64,000 nucleotides of DNA, from contig CAXKWD010000001.1 in assembly GCA_964059195.1 (NCBI GenBank), forward strand, positions 119,903,751 through 119,967,750, given 5' to 3'. This document shows, piece after piece, positions 1-14,400 of this stretch. The translations under genes were made by a program, and so were the position numbers. The notes under the pieces were generated by a model. That model did no database searches. It was not told the origin of the DNA and saw only the letters and a program-made list of their open reading frames with translations. Source of the DNA: Ectobius pallidus. Its lineage: Eukaryota > Arthropoda > Insecta > Blattodea > Ectobiidae. Position 1 is the stretch's first letter; each line of letters opens with the position of its first letter.

Positions 1-359
1 CTTAACCCTGAGGTACTTAGCTACAGGAAGAAGTTTTGAAGATTTGAAGTTCTCTGTCATCATGTCGCTTGCAACTATCAGCTGATAGTTTGAAACGTGT
101 GAAACTCTTGTTCATGTCCTAGACTACATGAAAGTAAGTGTTTTAAATATATTTTCCAGATACCTTTCTACTTACCTAAGTATATCAGTCTGTCATTGCA
201 CAGAACCTCTTCACTACCTATATGAAAGTAGTTGGCATGACAGTAGGAGTAGGGAAACGCATATTGAATAATTTACAGCAAAAGATTATAGTAATTATGT
301 ATTGATTAAACAGCAAAGAAAAATACAACAAGAAATAAGGCAATCAAAATTCAAAATCC
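1..359. other. No gene seen; AT-rich sequence
   Basis: No long open frame, splice-flanked exon-like block, terminal inverted repeat or tandem repeat is visible here. It is upstream of the first NHA exon in the window, so it may be intron of that gene or flanking repeat sequence. Confidence 0.4.
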
Positions 360-823
360 TCAATCTGAGAAGATGTTGAAAAAACTCGCCGCTGATGAAT
401 CCTGATGTTGGTTGTTGATTAGTTGTGGTGGATTTTCACTGTGAGTAGGAGAAGAGCAATTAAATGTGGAGAAGGATGAAGTGCTGCCACGACTTGTTCC
501 CGGTTGTGTGGTACTTAGAGGGCTTGGACATTGACATACTTCATTTATTTTTACGGAGTTGCAAAGGAGAGTGCCCAAGCTTGCTTCAAAAAGCATGTCA
601 TTTATTGCTTTCTTAGCAAACTGTCTCTGCTTGGCATACAAAGTGAGCAGTTTTTCTCCACAAGCTTTTGAGATAGTCGGTATGATGCTGTCAGGGTTCG
701 TCGAGTTTTCTAAATATGAGCTTTTGTAGAAGCTAATTTTGTTTAGCAATCGGACCTTGCGCTCTAGCTTTTTTTTATTTCAAGATCTTCAGATATTTTC
801 TCAAAGTCACTTGTATAATCCAT
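360..823 (-). pseudogene. Broken BESS-like / MADF-type gene fragment
   Basis: A minus-strand frame of about 130 codons (749 to 360) contains KKAINDMLFEASLGTL, which resembles the C-terminal BESS-like helix of MADF/BESS DNA-binding proteins, many of which are transposon-derived. It is followed by a Ser/Thr/Pro-rich tail ending NIFSD and a stop. A short upstream frame starting MDYTSDFEKISEDLEI at 823 ends at a stop just after a run of eight A, and the downstream frame is open from that run, so a one-base slip in the A tract appears to have split one reading frame. No MADF domain is visible upstream. It could be a decayed transposon gene or the last exon of an unrecognised host gene. Family assignment rests on motif resemblance only. 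Confidence 0.4.
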
Positions 824-869
824 AATACTCCGCACAAAGATCACTTCCGTTCCCTACGAAAGCACGGCA

Positions 870-1085
870 ACAACTGAGTATTGACAATATTATTGACGTC
901 CACCCCAAGACGCTCCATAATATTGACAATATCTCCTCCACTTTGAAATATTGACGCCCCGAGATCAGAAAATCTGGAATTCATCAATATCGCTTCAATA
1001 TCGACCGTCAATACTCTTTTTTTCACCTTACATGATCAATATTATTGTCAATATCATACTGTATTGTCAATATTATTGATCGTGT
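870..1085. repeat. Cluster of TATTGACAATATTATTGA-like words
   Basis: Variants of TATTGACAATATT and its complement AATATTGTCAATA occur about eight times in roughly 215 bases, in both orientations. Examples lie at 875-895, 919-935, 945-953 and as a direct pair near 1035-1082. No target duplication is recognised. It looks like the body of a small foldback element. Confidence 0.45.
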
Positions 1086-1227
1086 AAGGGCCGCTATAGG
1101 GTTGAACTCATGACCTTGGCGCGATGAAAACTGGAATAGCGGAGGATGTCGAAGTACCCACTCAGAATTTACCATAGTACACACTGAGAAAAACAACATT
1201 GGGAACTTCATTTATTTCGTGACAATA

Positions 1228-1393
1228 GGTTTGTTCGCAAAGCAAATCCCTAACTGTCAGGGACCACGACGCATGCGCACATTGTCGGTCTCGCTGCGCA
1301 ATGTATGCGCATAATGTAATATATTAGCATATTGAAAATGTGCGCATGCGTCGCGGTACTTGACAGTACATGATTTAGCTTTGCGAACAGACC
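1228..1393. mobile_element. MITE with about 55-bp inverted repeats, TA target
   Basis: The left end GGTTTGTTCGCAAAGC pairs with the right end GCTTTGCGAACAGACC. The arms continue inward through CTGTCA and an ACGCATGCGCACATT segment to give about 55 bp of imperfect inverted repeat in only 166 bp. TA flanks both ends (1226-1227 and 1394-1395), as expected for a Tc1/mariner-type target. It has no coding capacity. Confidence 0.75.
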
Positions 1394-1847
1394 TAATGTT
1401 ACTCTGGGGGTTGTTTTCCATGATTACGCACTATGTTTATTCACAGAAAAAGTTAAAAATCGTTTATTTTTAACTTGTGTTCTTCATAAACCACAGAAAC
1501 CATACAGTAATTTAGTTTTTTTCGGAAAGTGTCCGAAACACTGGGAAAATGAGAATGAAGATATAACTTTTCTAACTTATAAATGGCAGTCTCTGAACAG
1601 AAAATGGCTGTTGGAAGACGAGAATTATGACTGGCAGTGAGTTGCGCATAGGTCACGTGATCCAGCAACAAGCTCTACATATCACTAACACTAATATCAC
1701 TATTCCTAATCTAACTGTCACTCACCTAGAATCGGAAGTTGATATTTAGTGCGGGGCGAAAGTGTGAGGAGTACGCAATGAAGGAAACTAAACCCTTATT
1801 TTTATTATTGATAATGTGATTAATAATGTCATAATAATTATGTACAG

Positions 1848-2026
1848 AGCTCTGTTGGCCGCTGTTTCACCTGCTGTAGTGATCCCATGTCTATATCAAT
1901 TACAAACTGCTGGCAACTATGGCAAGGAGAAAGGAATACCAACTCTTATAATCGCTGCATCCAGCTTTGATGACGTTCTGTGCATCTCAATTTTTGGAGT
2001 ATTACTTGGAGTCATAACATCAACAG
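1848..2026 (+). CDS. SLC9B2-like: NHA antiporter exon (first in window)
   Basis: The acceptor TGTACAG precedes 1848 and the donor GTAAAA follows 2026. The exon starts on the last base of a codon and ends after the first base of the next. It encodes LLAAVSPAVVIPCLYQLQ and the GIPTLIIAASSFDDVL segment with the paired Asp of the predicted ion-binding site. Upstream exons are outside the window, so the Met-initiated frame that reads into it from 1816 is intronic chance. Confidence 0.92.
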
Positions 2027-5000
2027 GTAAAATGGAATATAACATAGACATATTGATGCCGTTACTATAGTTTTCTATAACGCTAACAGAACTTGAATAC
2101 CCACGTTTAATTTGAGAACTGGAACTAATGTTGTAAATGACTGAAAAGTCCGAATAATTAGAAAATGTGATATAAATACCGTACTGTTCCTAATGTTAAT
2201 GGTGTTAATGATAAAAAATCACTGTAATAAACGGAGCAATTATTGAACGTTTTGTATAAACTCGCTTTGATTTTTACCGTTAAATACACACACACTCATA
2301 AGTTATATATGTAATGCCTACTAATTAATGAGAATGCTGTAGGCCTATTAAGTTCATTTATTCTTGGTTCAAGAACGATTTACTATTCCTTATATAATCC
2401 ATATTTTTCAATATACGATGAACTGCTACAATACTGTAGTTTTCATTAACCTAGTTATCGTGAGTGATGGATTCACGAATTGTGGTTATACCATTAATAA
2501 AGTGAAAATATTTTACTTCAAAACATTTAGACCGAATATTACCGTTTTACAAACACTCGTTTAAAAGTAGGAAATTTTTGTTTTTAAATGTGAATCGGCA
2601 CATGCTAAAAGGGCCTCAGTCCAAGCAACCCAGTTTCGAGAAAGACGAAAAAAACTGTTTCTAAGCAACCCTAATTTTTGTTAAAAACTAATTAACTTTA
2701 CTGGAAGGTATTACTTTCCTCAACGTTACCCTTTTTTACTATATTAAAATTTATACATGAGAATCTTTTAGCGTATAAAATGCCATTTTCATGCTTAACT
2801 CAGTTTGCAATTTTTTGTGACTGAGGCCCTTTTAGCATGTGCCGATTCATGTGAGCTTTTTAACCTCATTTTATTTTTCAAGGAAATTTCATACGATAGC
2901 TTTGGAACGCTCTCTTTTATAAAAGGATTTAAATTATATGCTTATTGGAAGTCAAATAGATAAATAAGCACGTTGACAAAAATGAAAATTTAATAAACCA
3001 CTTAAATGTTGAGTTAACAGGCATACCAAGTACCGAAATACGCAATATTTTGCATAAAATGAGACGTAAGTCTATTTGTTTGTAATGTGAAATAATGAAG
3101 AAATATTATATTGTTATCTCAAATAACACAGGAATTAATCCAACTTTTCTACCGAAATGTAATAGTTTTAATCGCCGTAAAATAAGATCCTTATTATGAC
3201 AATTAATTTAAATTTTATGAAAATCCATCGGCTATACTTATACGATCCGGTGTGGCCATGCATATTCATGTCAATTTCACTTAAATCCTGTTTTTCCGAA
3301 GCAGAGCATAAAAGATACTTATGCCAATAAAAAAGCTAAATGCTTTCAAAACAAAACATATAATCGCTTTAATAGTCAGTACAAGCATTAAAGTAAAAAG
3401 AAAACCATAACATTTATATAAATTATGCCGTTTAGAATCCCGTTTTCGTATTATAAAAAATCACCGTTATACTTCATCGCATGTCTAACTAGAACTTTGA
3501 TCTAATCGAATTCATAGGGTAATCGTAATAACAAAATATTTTACTCGAACTTAGGTTACACGTTTTATGAATATTTAGTCTCAAAGATATTGTAATTTCG
3601 AATTGTGTTATGTTACGAATATGATATATTATCTTACAGTATTATAAAGGCATATATGCAGTTCTTCTAGGTACGAATAGGTTTAGTTAAAATTATATCA
3701 TAGAATGTTCTTATTTCTTACAGTTTATGAATAATAAAAATCAGTAAAATGTAAATTGGTTTTGTTACCGGAACTGACTGTAGGCTATCTTCTTTCCTCC
3801 TGCACGTCATTCCCAACAGCTATATGAACACTTTTGCTAAATGCACAGAACAAACACAAGCGATATCAGCAGAACTAGAATTTAAGAATTGGTGGCATAA
3901 TAGTCAATGTGAAAAAAATACAATATGATTTTGTTTATATTCTTAACATGAGTATATTTAAAAGGCTGAGTTTAAAACATTTTATTATAAGCTATCATCA
4001 AATGAAATCATGAGTGGGATCTATGTAAATCAATGGGAAAAATTTCATTAGAATAGTTGTTTTCTATGAGTGACAATCATAACACAAAAAATATTCACTT
4101 AATCGCATTTTAGTTACTTTACAAATTTTATATTTGTGCATTTACACGGTTTTTTAAATGAATTTATACATCAGTAGCAGTGAAAAGGTTTAATGAAATA
4201 CATAAAACTTAATGGCAATGGAGACTAATATTAACATTTATATCAATTTCACAGGAAACATCACTTCGCAAATTATAGAAGGTCCTGTAGGACTTTTGAT
4301 CGGATTGGCAAGTGGCGCTGCTCTTGGAATGTTATTGCGTTATGTCCCAAGCGAGGACGATGTAAGTACAAGAAATAAGAAATAATAGTGTAACTAAGTC
4401 CGATAGACTTGCCATTTATGTGTACACTCAAGTGCACGGAATCTTTCCGATATGATGCGCAGTGGTTTATGCTTGTAAGGAAATTCTTACCCGGCTCCAC
4501 CATGCCCACTCCCTACCCCTGCTCCTTCCCTTTTTTTCTTCCTGGCGATTGCGGCTAAGAGCCTCTACATTCGTACAGAGAACGTAATGATTTCAGAATT
4601 AATCTTAACCTTGTTCAATGAGGGAAATAATCCATGCTATCCATGCTATCCATGTCCTTCCAGTATATAAGTACTTCTAGATGTATAATACATAAGAAGT
4701 ATCGGTACGGTAAAAAGTAAAGTGTTCCCTATATAGGCCGTGGAGACCCTATGGGTTCCAAATCCCGACCAGATTTTAGACATTCGCACATGAAGGTGGT
4801 AAGTAAGGTTGTCAGCCTTACACACCGGCCGTCTTTACCTCCAGCATTGTTCCTGGTACTTATTTCTGTTAAATTCTGAGTCGAACTCAGGGCCACCAAA
4901 ATGATTAAGCCAATTGAAAAATCCCAACGACCTTATTGGGGATGGAACCTGCAATCTTTCAGTTTGTAGCGCAGTGGCTCAACCACTACTCCATGGCGTA

Positions 5001-8000
5001 TCCCATAAGAAGTACGGTATTTGATTAAATTCCCATTGTAGACGTGTTGTCATTATTCAGCTCACCTCTTTTTTCTTTCTTCTCATACGATGTACTTTCC
5101 TGCTTCCTGTTTCTCCTCCTCTATCGACATCATTGCCTTAATTCTTAATAGCCTATGCTTTTTTGATGCCTTCATCCTTAATAGCCTATATTTCTTTTAT
5201 CTCTCTTTCAAATTACTCCAGAAATTAACGTCTATTGGAAAGTATTACTCTATTTCGAACCCATTTTTCTTGTAGAAACTGCTAATTTATATTTTTACAT
5301 CTGGTATTCAGTGCGCAATATTATACATTTTCTTCTCTGCATAGTCTCTCACAGAATCCAATGATTTCTTCATATCTGTGTTGTGCCCTCGCCCAGGAGG
5401 TGGCACATGTCAGGAATGTTCGAACGATCGGCTCTACGTTCGTTATCTTCTTCTTTAATTACCTTTCATTCGTTTCTGAAATAAATATTATTTCCAACAC
5501 CAACAATCATGATTTTACTCTTTTAATTATTTAACTTAAATAAAACTATTAATTCGGATGGATCAGGATCTTATACTCTCGTAAGAAAACACTCAAAATT
5601 TAGTTTACATATTTATTCTAAAAAATCAATAAGTTAATATGTTTCCTTGAACTTACATTTTACGGAGTTCTTCACAACCATCCTCAACTTCATGGCTTCC
5701 GTCGTCTTGCGACGTCGATGCACTTATCAACTTCATGTAGAGTAAAAGTCTGAGTCTGCGTCTGAGAGTGAGGCCTATTTCGGCCAGGTTTATATAACCA
5801 TCCTTGCCACACCCAAACCTCGGTCAAAAGTCGTGATCAAACAAAATAACATAAGAAAGTACTATATGCCTTTCTTGTATGCAAATCGCCTATTATTTGC
5901 ATGAACACAATATGAATATTACTGAATTGACTTAATTCAATAAAAGCTTAAATCTTGCGTTAAGCAACGGAAAATAATGACATAATTATGACCTCATCAA
6001 CAACCAATAGAAACTAGTCTATTTTATCCTTACTCAGTACTCTGTGAATAATGTTTACGCAAATGTGCTATACTTCATGTTCTGACAATGAACGTAATAT
6101 AATACTTCTTTCCTTTTACAAACTGCAATCTTTGCTTTATTCATGTGACTTCTAAAGCAATATCCATAAAAGTATGTAATTGTCTTAACTTTATATTTCA
6201 ACAATAAAATGTTAATCTCTTTGACCCATGCATTGTCGTATCCTAAATTATAACATTGCTATTATAATCCGGGAGAAACAATGACAATGATTTCCGGTAT
6301 AACCGTGGTATACGAAGGTATACTCAGGTATATACCAGGGCTCAACATCACCCCCTTCTTTTTTTAAAACGAGCTGTTCCGTTTGGAACACTCGATTTTC
6401 AAGAAAATTCCAAAATTCTCGATCTTGTTGAGAGCTGCAAGATTCATTCATTCAACAGTTATCGCTTGTAGAGTTTTAATTCCACAGTGGCTTCAATCAT
6501 TCATCAATCAGGCTTACAAGAATGTTATTCCGTTCCAGCGGCCTTCAATTATTTACTTACAGTCTTAACAAGTCGACAAACTGATAGGGGTTATGTATGC
6601 CTCCTCTTTTGGTCACTTTAATTTAAATACAGCTCAAATTTATTTAATCTTTAAATTCATTATTCATTTCTTTCTTATTGGCTTTGATGTCCATAATTTT
6701 CCTCTTATTACATAATCATTAATTTTACTTTAATCTATTAACACGACTGTTTGATCCTGTTTGGTTTTTAACTACAAAAATTTAATTTTACTTTAAAATC
6801 ATTTTATAGTTGTGATAGTTGTGAATCCTCCTATATATACTGATATGTATATACTCATTTAACATTTAGTTATTTAGAGTGAGTGTGTGTGTGTGTTTGT
6901 TTGTTTACATTCCTTCATTATTACATAATTTTTTTTCTTTTCATCTTGAATAAAATTATTACATTCAATTGATTTAATGTCTTTTACTAAACAAACTGAA
7001 AATCTGTGCCAGTGAAATTGTCGGACTAATTAAATAACTCTTCAATGAACGGTGACGTCGTTCTTCTCATCTCTGCACATCATATGGTCGGAAGGTTATT
7101 GCTTCTTCTGGACTCTTGGACCATGACGTCTTGTTTGGTTAAGATCAGGTTCCTTAACTCTTCTCTTCATCAGCTTGGCTCGTATCTGTATTAAACACAG
7201 ACCACAATAATAATTATTACATCGTAATATTTGCTTTTTTTCTGACACCATAACTTAATTTGTTATTCTTTAACATTTTTATTTAAACTTTAACGTCATC
7301 TATATCTTTCATCAATATCTTTAATTTTCTGACTATTCTTTCATTAATGACTTACTTCATTTCGCAAAAACTTCAAGTCTATGCTGAATATATTTTTATT
7401 TACTTCTGGCAACAACATTTTATTATCACATAATTTATGTAATTATCTTCAGTAATATGGGGCAAAACTCAAAATTAATTAAATAATATTACAATTAATT
7501 ATGTCTTCAAGTATGCTTGTTATTCAAACAAAATGATGAATCTACTCGTAATTCATTTTTAAAGTAACTTACGCACTTCCAGTGGAAGGCTATACCCTCA
7601 TAATAATACATATAAATTAAAGTAGGCGATACCACACAGGTGATTGTTGATCTCCTCCGATCTTCCTGTCACAAGTCTCAATGGCTTCTTTGGCTGTCCT
7701 GTGAATCGGCAGGTTCACAGTTTAGCTGGTTGGCTAAAATGTTACTAGTCGTCTGGACTATGGTACATAAATCGCCTTACATCTGCAATTATTTCTATCA
7801 TCAAGCAAACACAATATATTGTATTAATTGTCATAATTAAACATTGGAAATCAAGCTGGATAAAATAAAAACTTAATGCGCTATCATAATTTGTTGTAAC
7901 TCGTTACGGTAATGTCCGTACTCTATATAATTCAAAATACTTGTCCAATGACTTCAAAAATATATAAATTCATAAAAATTAATTTACTAACTTCGACAAC

Positions 8001-10390
8001 TGACAGTAAGAAATTCCTTCAAAAAATTTCAAAACATTTAAAATTGCACAAATGGCAAAACTTAAAATGAATTAAGCTGAACTTTCCAATAACTATGAAA
8101 TTAACATCTTTTCCACTGTATCGAATGTTGCTTTAATTCTTTTAATGTGTCAACGAAAATTTGTAGTTTTAGCAATTATGTTAATGCTTTCGTAACTACA
8201 TTCAATTCAAACAAAACATCTTCAATTAATTAATTTAAAATGTATCATGTTTTATTAATATACTTAATAAATTCCTACATTTGCGCTTATTTTATTTATA
8301 TAAAATCTCTTCTTCCACTATTATGGTTAATTGGTTCTAGTATTACCAATAAATTTTCTCATTCTATACATCGTATAGTATTTCGTAATTTAAAATTTCA
8401 TATATTAAATAAAACTGTTATTTACACACTGCTTTCATAAATCAATTTACAATATAATTTCTCTTAATTGTTGACATCTTTCGTACGTTGCCTAAAATAT
8501 CATAATAAAACTAAATTTCATTACAATAATCTATTTAACACCTAAAAAAATAATTTTCTTTACTGTATCCTTTACTAGATTTCGTCGTCTTTCGTTCTGC
8601 TGCATTACTAAATCCTAATTTCCATTTAATTGTTATATCTATACTCTGTAACAAAGTATTTTATTTGTATTAAATTCTATAATGACTTTCTTGTGTTGCT
8701 TGGATTACTGTTACTACTAATTTCATTTTCTGTGCATTCTTGGGATTTCTTATATTCTTAATATTCTTTACGTTCCTAAGGGTTTTAATATTTTTAATAT
8801 TCTTTACGTTCCTATGAAATTCTATGGTGCAAACTTATTTATTCTGCGCGTTCACTTTTCATTCGTGACCCTGCTCGAGTGGTTCTAAATTATATATATG
8901 TCTTCTTCGTACCTAACTTCATGGGATTTATTTCTATTGCGGGTTCCACTATTCCTTCGGAGTTCCTTCCCGTGAGTTTTGTCCTCACTACTCCGGTACA
9001 CACCGTTTTTGAACCTAAACCTCACATGGGGTTTACACACACCAAGTTATATTCATTCTCAAAAGTTCTCCTACTTTTGAAAGTTTCATTATTTGCAGAA
9101 CTATCATTATTGATAACTTTGGTAGTTTCTTCATTTGCGGTTCTCTTTAATTCCTGGGAGTTTTATTAATCACGCGTTGCTCGATAATCTTCGGGACTTT
9201 CATTCATTTTCGAAAGCTTCATTAAACTTTGGTAGCTTCATTAACTGTTGGAGTCCTTTTATTTACGTGTGCCTCGTTAAATATTAAAATCTCATCAAAC
9301 GTGAAAATCTCTTAAATGTAAAAGTCTCTTGGTCAAATATTGAAAATCTAGTTATCAATGTGCACTCGCTAACTGATCATAATTCTTAATAGTGAAAGAG
9401 ATGACTACTTGTGCGCGCTCCCGTTGCAACCTGTCCCTTAGTCTGCTTCAACGGACTCTCATTCACCTTACTGAAATGACTTCTGTCGTCATTTTTCCCA
9501 TCGTCATCCATGTGACGGTATACTAACTGGCTAAAGGCTTTCCGTCCTCTGACGACCAATATTCATCCACCGGTTACTGTGTCCTAGCTAATCGGTAGGC
9601 TTGCTTTCATGACCTCTTTTCATGACATTTTTTCTTCATGGCATCTTTTCATGACATTAGGCTTCGCTTACTATTTTTCTATCTTTCTATTGTGGGTGTA
9701 TTGCTGGCACCATTTCATGTCGTCTGGTTTCCTTTCCAGAAACAATGTCCTCCCCCATTAGGACGTAACTTTATCCTACTAATATGAACTACCAATGTTT
9801 TTCCATTTTAAACATAATACGATAGTAGACCTCATTTATGTTCCCCTCAGTGGTAGTAATTACTGACTTCATCCACGCTTTGCTCGAAGAGCTGTAAAAC
9901 TGGATTAAAATTATACAATGGAACGACGGGGTTTTCCTTGTCTTACGACTGTTATATAATAACATTGGCAATATTTCCTCTATTTCAACTATAATACCAT
10001 ATTTGGACAATAAAAATTCTACGTTTCAACATTCTAACGTCTTTCTTTTGTCTTCCGATAAACACTAATTGACAATTCGTAAAAAATTCTGTATTATTCT
10101 GCAATATTCTGAAATGTTCGGAACAATTAGCCTGAATTCCTTATCATTCTTTATTAACATAACTTCTGTTATCATCAAACTAAAATTCTTTTCAAAATTT
10201 TCTAACCATTTAAAATATTACAACTTGGTAATCTGATTACCCGTAAATACCTTTACATCATTATCAATGTAAAAATTTTGCATACGTCTGTGACAAATCG
10301 ATGTATTTGTATTGGACTGTAAAATGTAATTCGAAAAAATCTTATATCTAACGCAAAAATTTCGAACTCAATTCTTTTAAACTAAATTAC

Positions 10391-10451
<61 letters not shown>

Positions 10452-11376
10452 TTAATCTATTATCGCGGTAAACTCATTACATTTTCATTCATATAGTTTA
10501 TTAAAATAATGTAGTTGGCTAAACATCTGTAACAGCTCGCGTTGAATGATCACGCACGCTCTTTGATACCATCGAATGCAAGCGAAGGAGTTTTCTGCAT
10601 TCCATCTCCAGATAACCAACTTCTTGCAGTCTGGTATTTTAATACTGACTGACGACATAACATCTCTCTTAATGTTTCAAATATAATTTATTAAATTCTT
10701 CTCGTACGCATTCTGTATGTCCTTTAATTAAAATCTATCATAAACTTCGCTACATAAGCAAATTCGTTTTGTATCTGCGATAATCTACAAAACCTAAAAA
10801 TTATCTAACTTCTTTAATTGTACACGTACAATAAAATAATTCACTATAACCTGAACTTTTCTTTCTTTCTTTTCCTTCTATTTCCACTTACTAAAACTCA
10901 ATGTAGCTTAAACTCACTAAATATTTTAAATAAACCAAATTCATTAAAATTTCATTTATATATAATAATTAACATCTCTATGCGTTATCTTCTGAAAAAT
11001 CTGTTCAGAACCTAATTCGATCCTCTTCATCGGAACTCTTTCCGGAACAAAACTTTATCGGAGCTAACCAAACGCTCGCAGAAGGCCTGATAATGTTCTT
11101 ATCCAACATCATCTATCATTTCTATACCTTCTCATTATATTTACGTAGTAGGGGTATTTTCTTAACTTGGGGCACATCCCAGTTATTAATTCCATGTTTT
11201 ACTTTGTTGGTGCAGCCTATGTTTTCTATCTCTTGGGTCATGAAATACATCTACAAACTTTTCTAACACTCCACATTTTATTTTGCCTGTCACTTAAGGT
11301 AAGTGATTTAAGTTCTCTGACTCAAGTAAGCCTATAATGTCGCATTCCGACTTCATTCGGAGCCAACACATTTACC

Positions 11377-11413
<37 letters not shown>

Positions 11414-14400
11414 CTTCCCAGATATGAATCTGAATGTGTTGTTCGTGCTGTTGCAATTTTTTTTTTTTTAATTTGACGTCACTATCTCGTATCGTACCCA
11501 CAGCAACAAAAGTACTCATCACGCCTGCACTTACGTGGTTTTTGAGATGCATCCTATTCTTTGATTTTCGGTAACTCTATTTAAAAATTAATTGTTTAAT
11601 TATTTTCACAGGAATTTTGTTCTACATCTCTGTTTCCCATCGCTTATCTCCCTATCGCTAAGCGATCTAGCTAGGTAAATCCCATAATACCTTGCTCTTC
11701 AGGTCTAAAACACTTTATCTTATTCTCGGGACAAGCTAAACATAGTTGTGCACTTCCTATGCGCTATAGCTTCATACCTTCATGGTATCGTCTGTTTACG
11801 TGCAGCATAAACTAGACAAACATCACGACTATCATACTGAGATATGAGATTGTTTCTAGAACTCTTCTCTGATGCTTCCACCTAACCATGCAAGATATCG
11901 CAGGAGTTACTTCTATTCCCATTCGTATGGTAAGTAAGTGGATTATTTCGGGTGTACAGTCCGAATCCATCTCTCCTAGCGTCAATACACGGGGGTTACT
12001 ACAACAGATTTATGATCTCTTCTCATATGACTAGTGCGCGGTTCAAAACATCAATGTTTCCATGTTTTGATTCATACAATCAAGACCTATTCCGTCTCGT
12101 TCTATTTCAATTTGGACACTCTATAAACTCATGCGAATATTTCCCTTCATTCGCGAAATCCATCTACTTGAAATCCATCAAATAGGTAATACCTTTAGCT
12201 TGTGACGTCACTCTTTAAGAAATAACCTGTGAAACACCTGGATTGATACAGCCGCATCTGTATCCTCTAAAACTAAAACTAAAGAGTTTTTCAATCGATC
12301 AGTGCTTATGACCATGAGTTCCTTATTTTTTTTTCAATTACGTCTATCTTAATAATGATCTCTTTGCGCGAGGTGTTCTAAAAATCCTACGAGAAGTTCT
12401 ACTCCCTCAAACTCTCGTATATCTCTTTGCAATCCCTAATTATGTCCCTTTTTCTTACAATAAACAGTCTGTATGTTAGCCCATCCTTTTAAACTGATTA
12501 TTTTCTTTGCTGATTAAAATTGTCGTTTATCTAATCCTGCTGTCGTGCATACCGCAAGCATAACATGTAACGTAAATAAATACATTTCTGGCTTGTGCAC
12601 TTCGCACTTAAAAAAAAATATAAACTGAATCTCTTGTTCTGAATTCTGTTGTGACTGCTAATTGTACTACTTTCATGTAACATGGTAACCTGAGTTGAAT
12701 CTGTTCCCGACTTCTCATCCTGTTACATCAGCTGCTAAAAGTCTGCATCTGCCTTCTCAGCACGAATATGCTTCTCGTGTGAGTTATTAGTTGGCTTTAG
12801 TATTATAATGATAAATCTTGGACATGATTAAACCTTTTGCGTTGCTATTTAAAACTAAATATAATAATAATCATCGGGTAGTTTTTTTTTTTTTTTTTTT
12901 GTTAACCCTATTCTCGAAAGTGGATCTCAACTAATCATACGTAGTTTCGTCACTAACTAAATCAATGTCTCCCTGACAATAAAAAATTCTGTTGCGGGAC
13001 CTACAACTTTAAACTTTACAATCTGCTTTTTGTCTGCAATCTCTGTCTGAATTCACTGTCTGAATCTACTGTCTGAATTCACTGTCTGAATTCTCTGTTT
13101 GAATCTCGAAACTCCCATTATAATTTTTTTAAAAAAATTAAAAATTCCTTTACCATTCCTTCACTGGTAAGCTATCTGCTGAGCCACTCCACTCATTTAT
13201 CGCACTATATGCCGTAAAATCTTTTGTCGAGTTACCTGAACTATTTATCTTGCTACAAGATTTGCTTTGCTGCCGTTAATTCTGTTACCCTAGTTTTAAA
13301 CTTTAATTCTGTTACCCTAGTGTTAAGCTTTACAAAGCTCGTCTAATACCTTCGTCAAGCAACATTCTGACCTATGTGAATTGTACACTATCAGCAATCA
13401 ATTAATCGTTAACCAAGTAATGTTAATCAACCCTTGACTTACAATGCACCAACCATTTGTAAAGAATTTCCCAAGAAGCTTAATTTGCCACTAACTTATA
13501 ATGCCCACATTTTCTAAACAATTTATAACAACAACTTATTACTAACACCTACACACACCCTAACATTTTTCCGAGAGCATGAGATCGTGAAACCATTTTT
13601 CCATCTTTAAACATTAATTTTATTCGCGGTAAACATCCCGCTTATGACACCATTGTTGTGCCCTCGCCCAGGAGGTGGCACATGTCAGGAATGTTCGAAC
13701 GATCGGCTCTACGTTCGTTATCTTCTTCTTTAATTACCTTTCATTCGTTTCTGAAATAAATATTATTTCCAACACCAACAATCATGATTTTACTCTTTTA
13801 ATTATTTAACTTAAATAAAACTATTAATTCGGATGGATCAGGATCTTATACTCTCGTAAGAAAACACTCAAAATTTAGTTTACATATTTATTCTAAAAAA
13901 TCAATAAGTTAATATGTTTCCTTGAACTTACATTTTACGGAGTTCTTCACAACCATCCTCAACTTCATGGCTTCCGTCGTCTTGCGACGTCGATGCACTT
14001 ATCAACTTCATGTAGAGTAAAAGTCTGAGTCTGCGTCTGAGAGTGAGGCCTATTTCGGCCAGGTTTATATAACCATCCTTGCCACACCCAAACCTCGGTC
14101 AAAAGTCGTGATCAAACAAAATAACATAAGAAAGTACTATATGCCTTTCTTGTATGCAAATCGCCTATTATTTGCATGAACACAATATGAATATTACTGA
14201 ATTGACTTAATTCAATAAAAGCTTAAATCTTGCGTTAAGCAACGGAAAATAATGACATAATTATGACCTCATCAACAACCAATAGAAACTAGTCTATTTT
14301 ATCCTTACTCAGTACTCTGTGAATAATGTTTACGCAAATGTGCTATACTTCATGTTCTGACAATGAACGTAATATAATACTTCTTTCCTTTTACAAACTG

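Larger units (their letters stand above)
6370..13635 (-). mobile_element. Noncoding interior of the LTR element
   Basis: About 7.3 kb without a convincing gene on either strand. The + strand is poor in G, so the element's RNA strand is A-rich and C-poor. It includes a degenerate repeat block (8930-9360), an (ATT)n run (10391-10451), two poly-T tracts (11382-11413 and 12882-12900) and a short CTGTCTGAATTCA repeat (13040-13105). Short open frames here are chance. Confidence 0.7.

Noticed and set aside
8879..9169. 96-codon frame inside the LTR element
   Set aside because: It lies opposite to the element's orientation, has no recognisable domain, and overlaps a degenerate repeat.
10391..10451. 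Direct repeats here as a CRISPR-like array
   Set aside because: Simple triplet microsatellite in a eukaryotic genome; no spacers.
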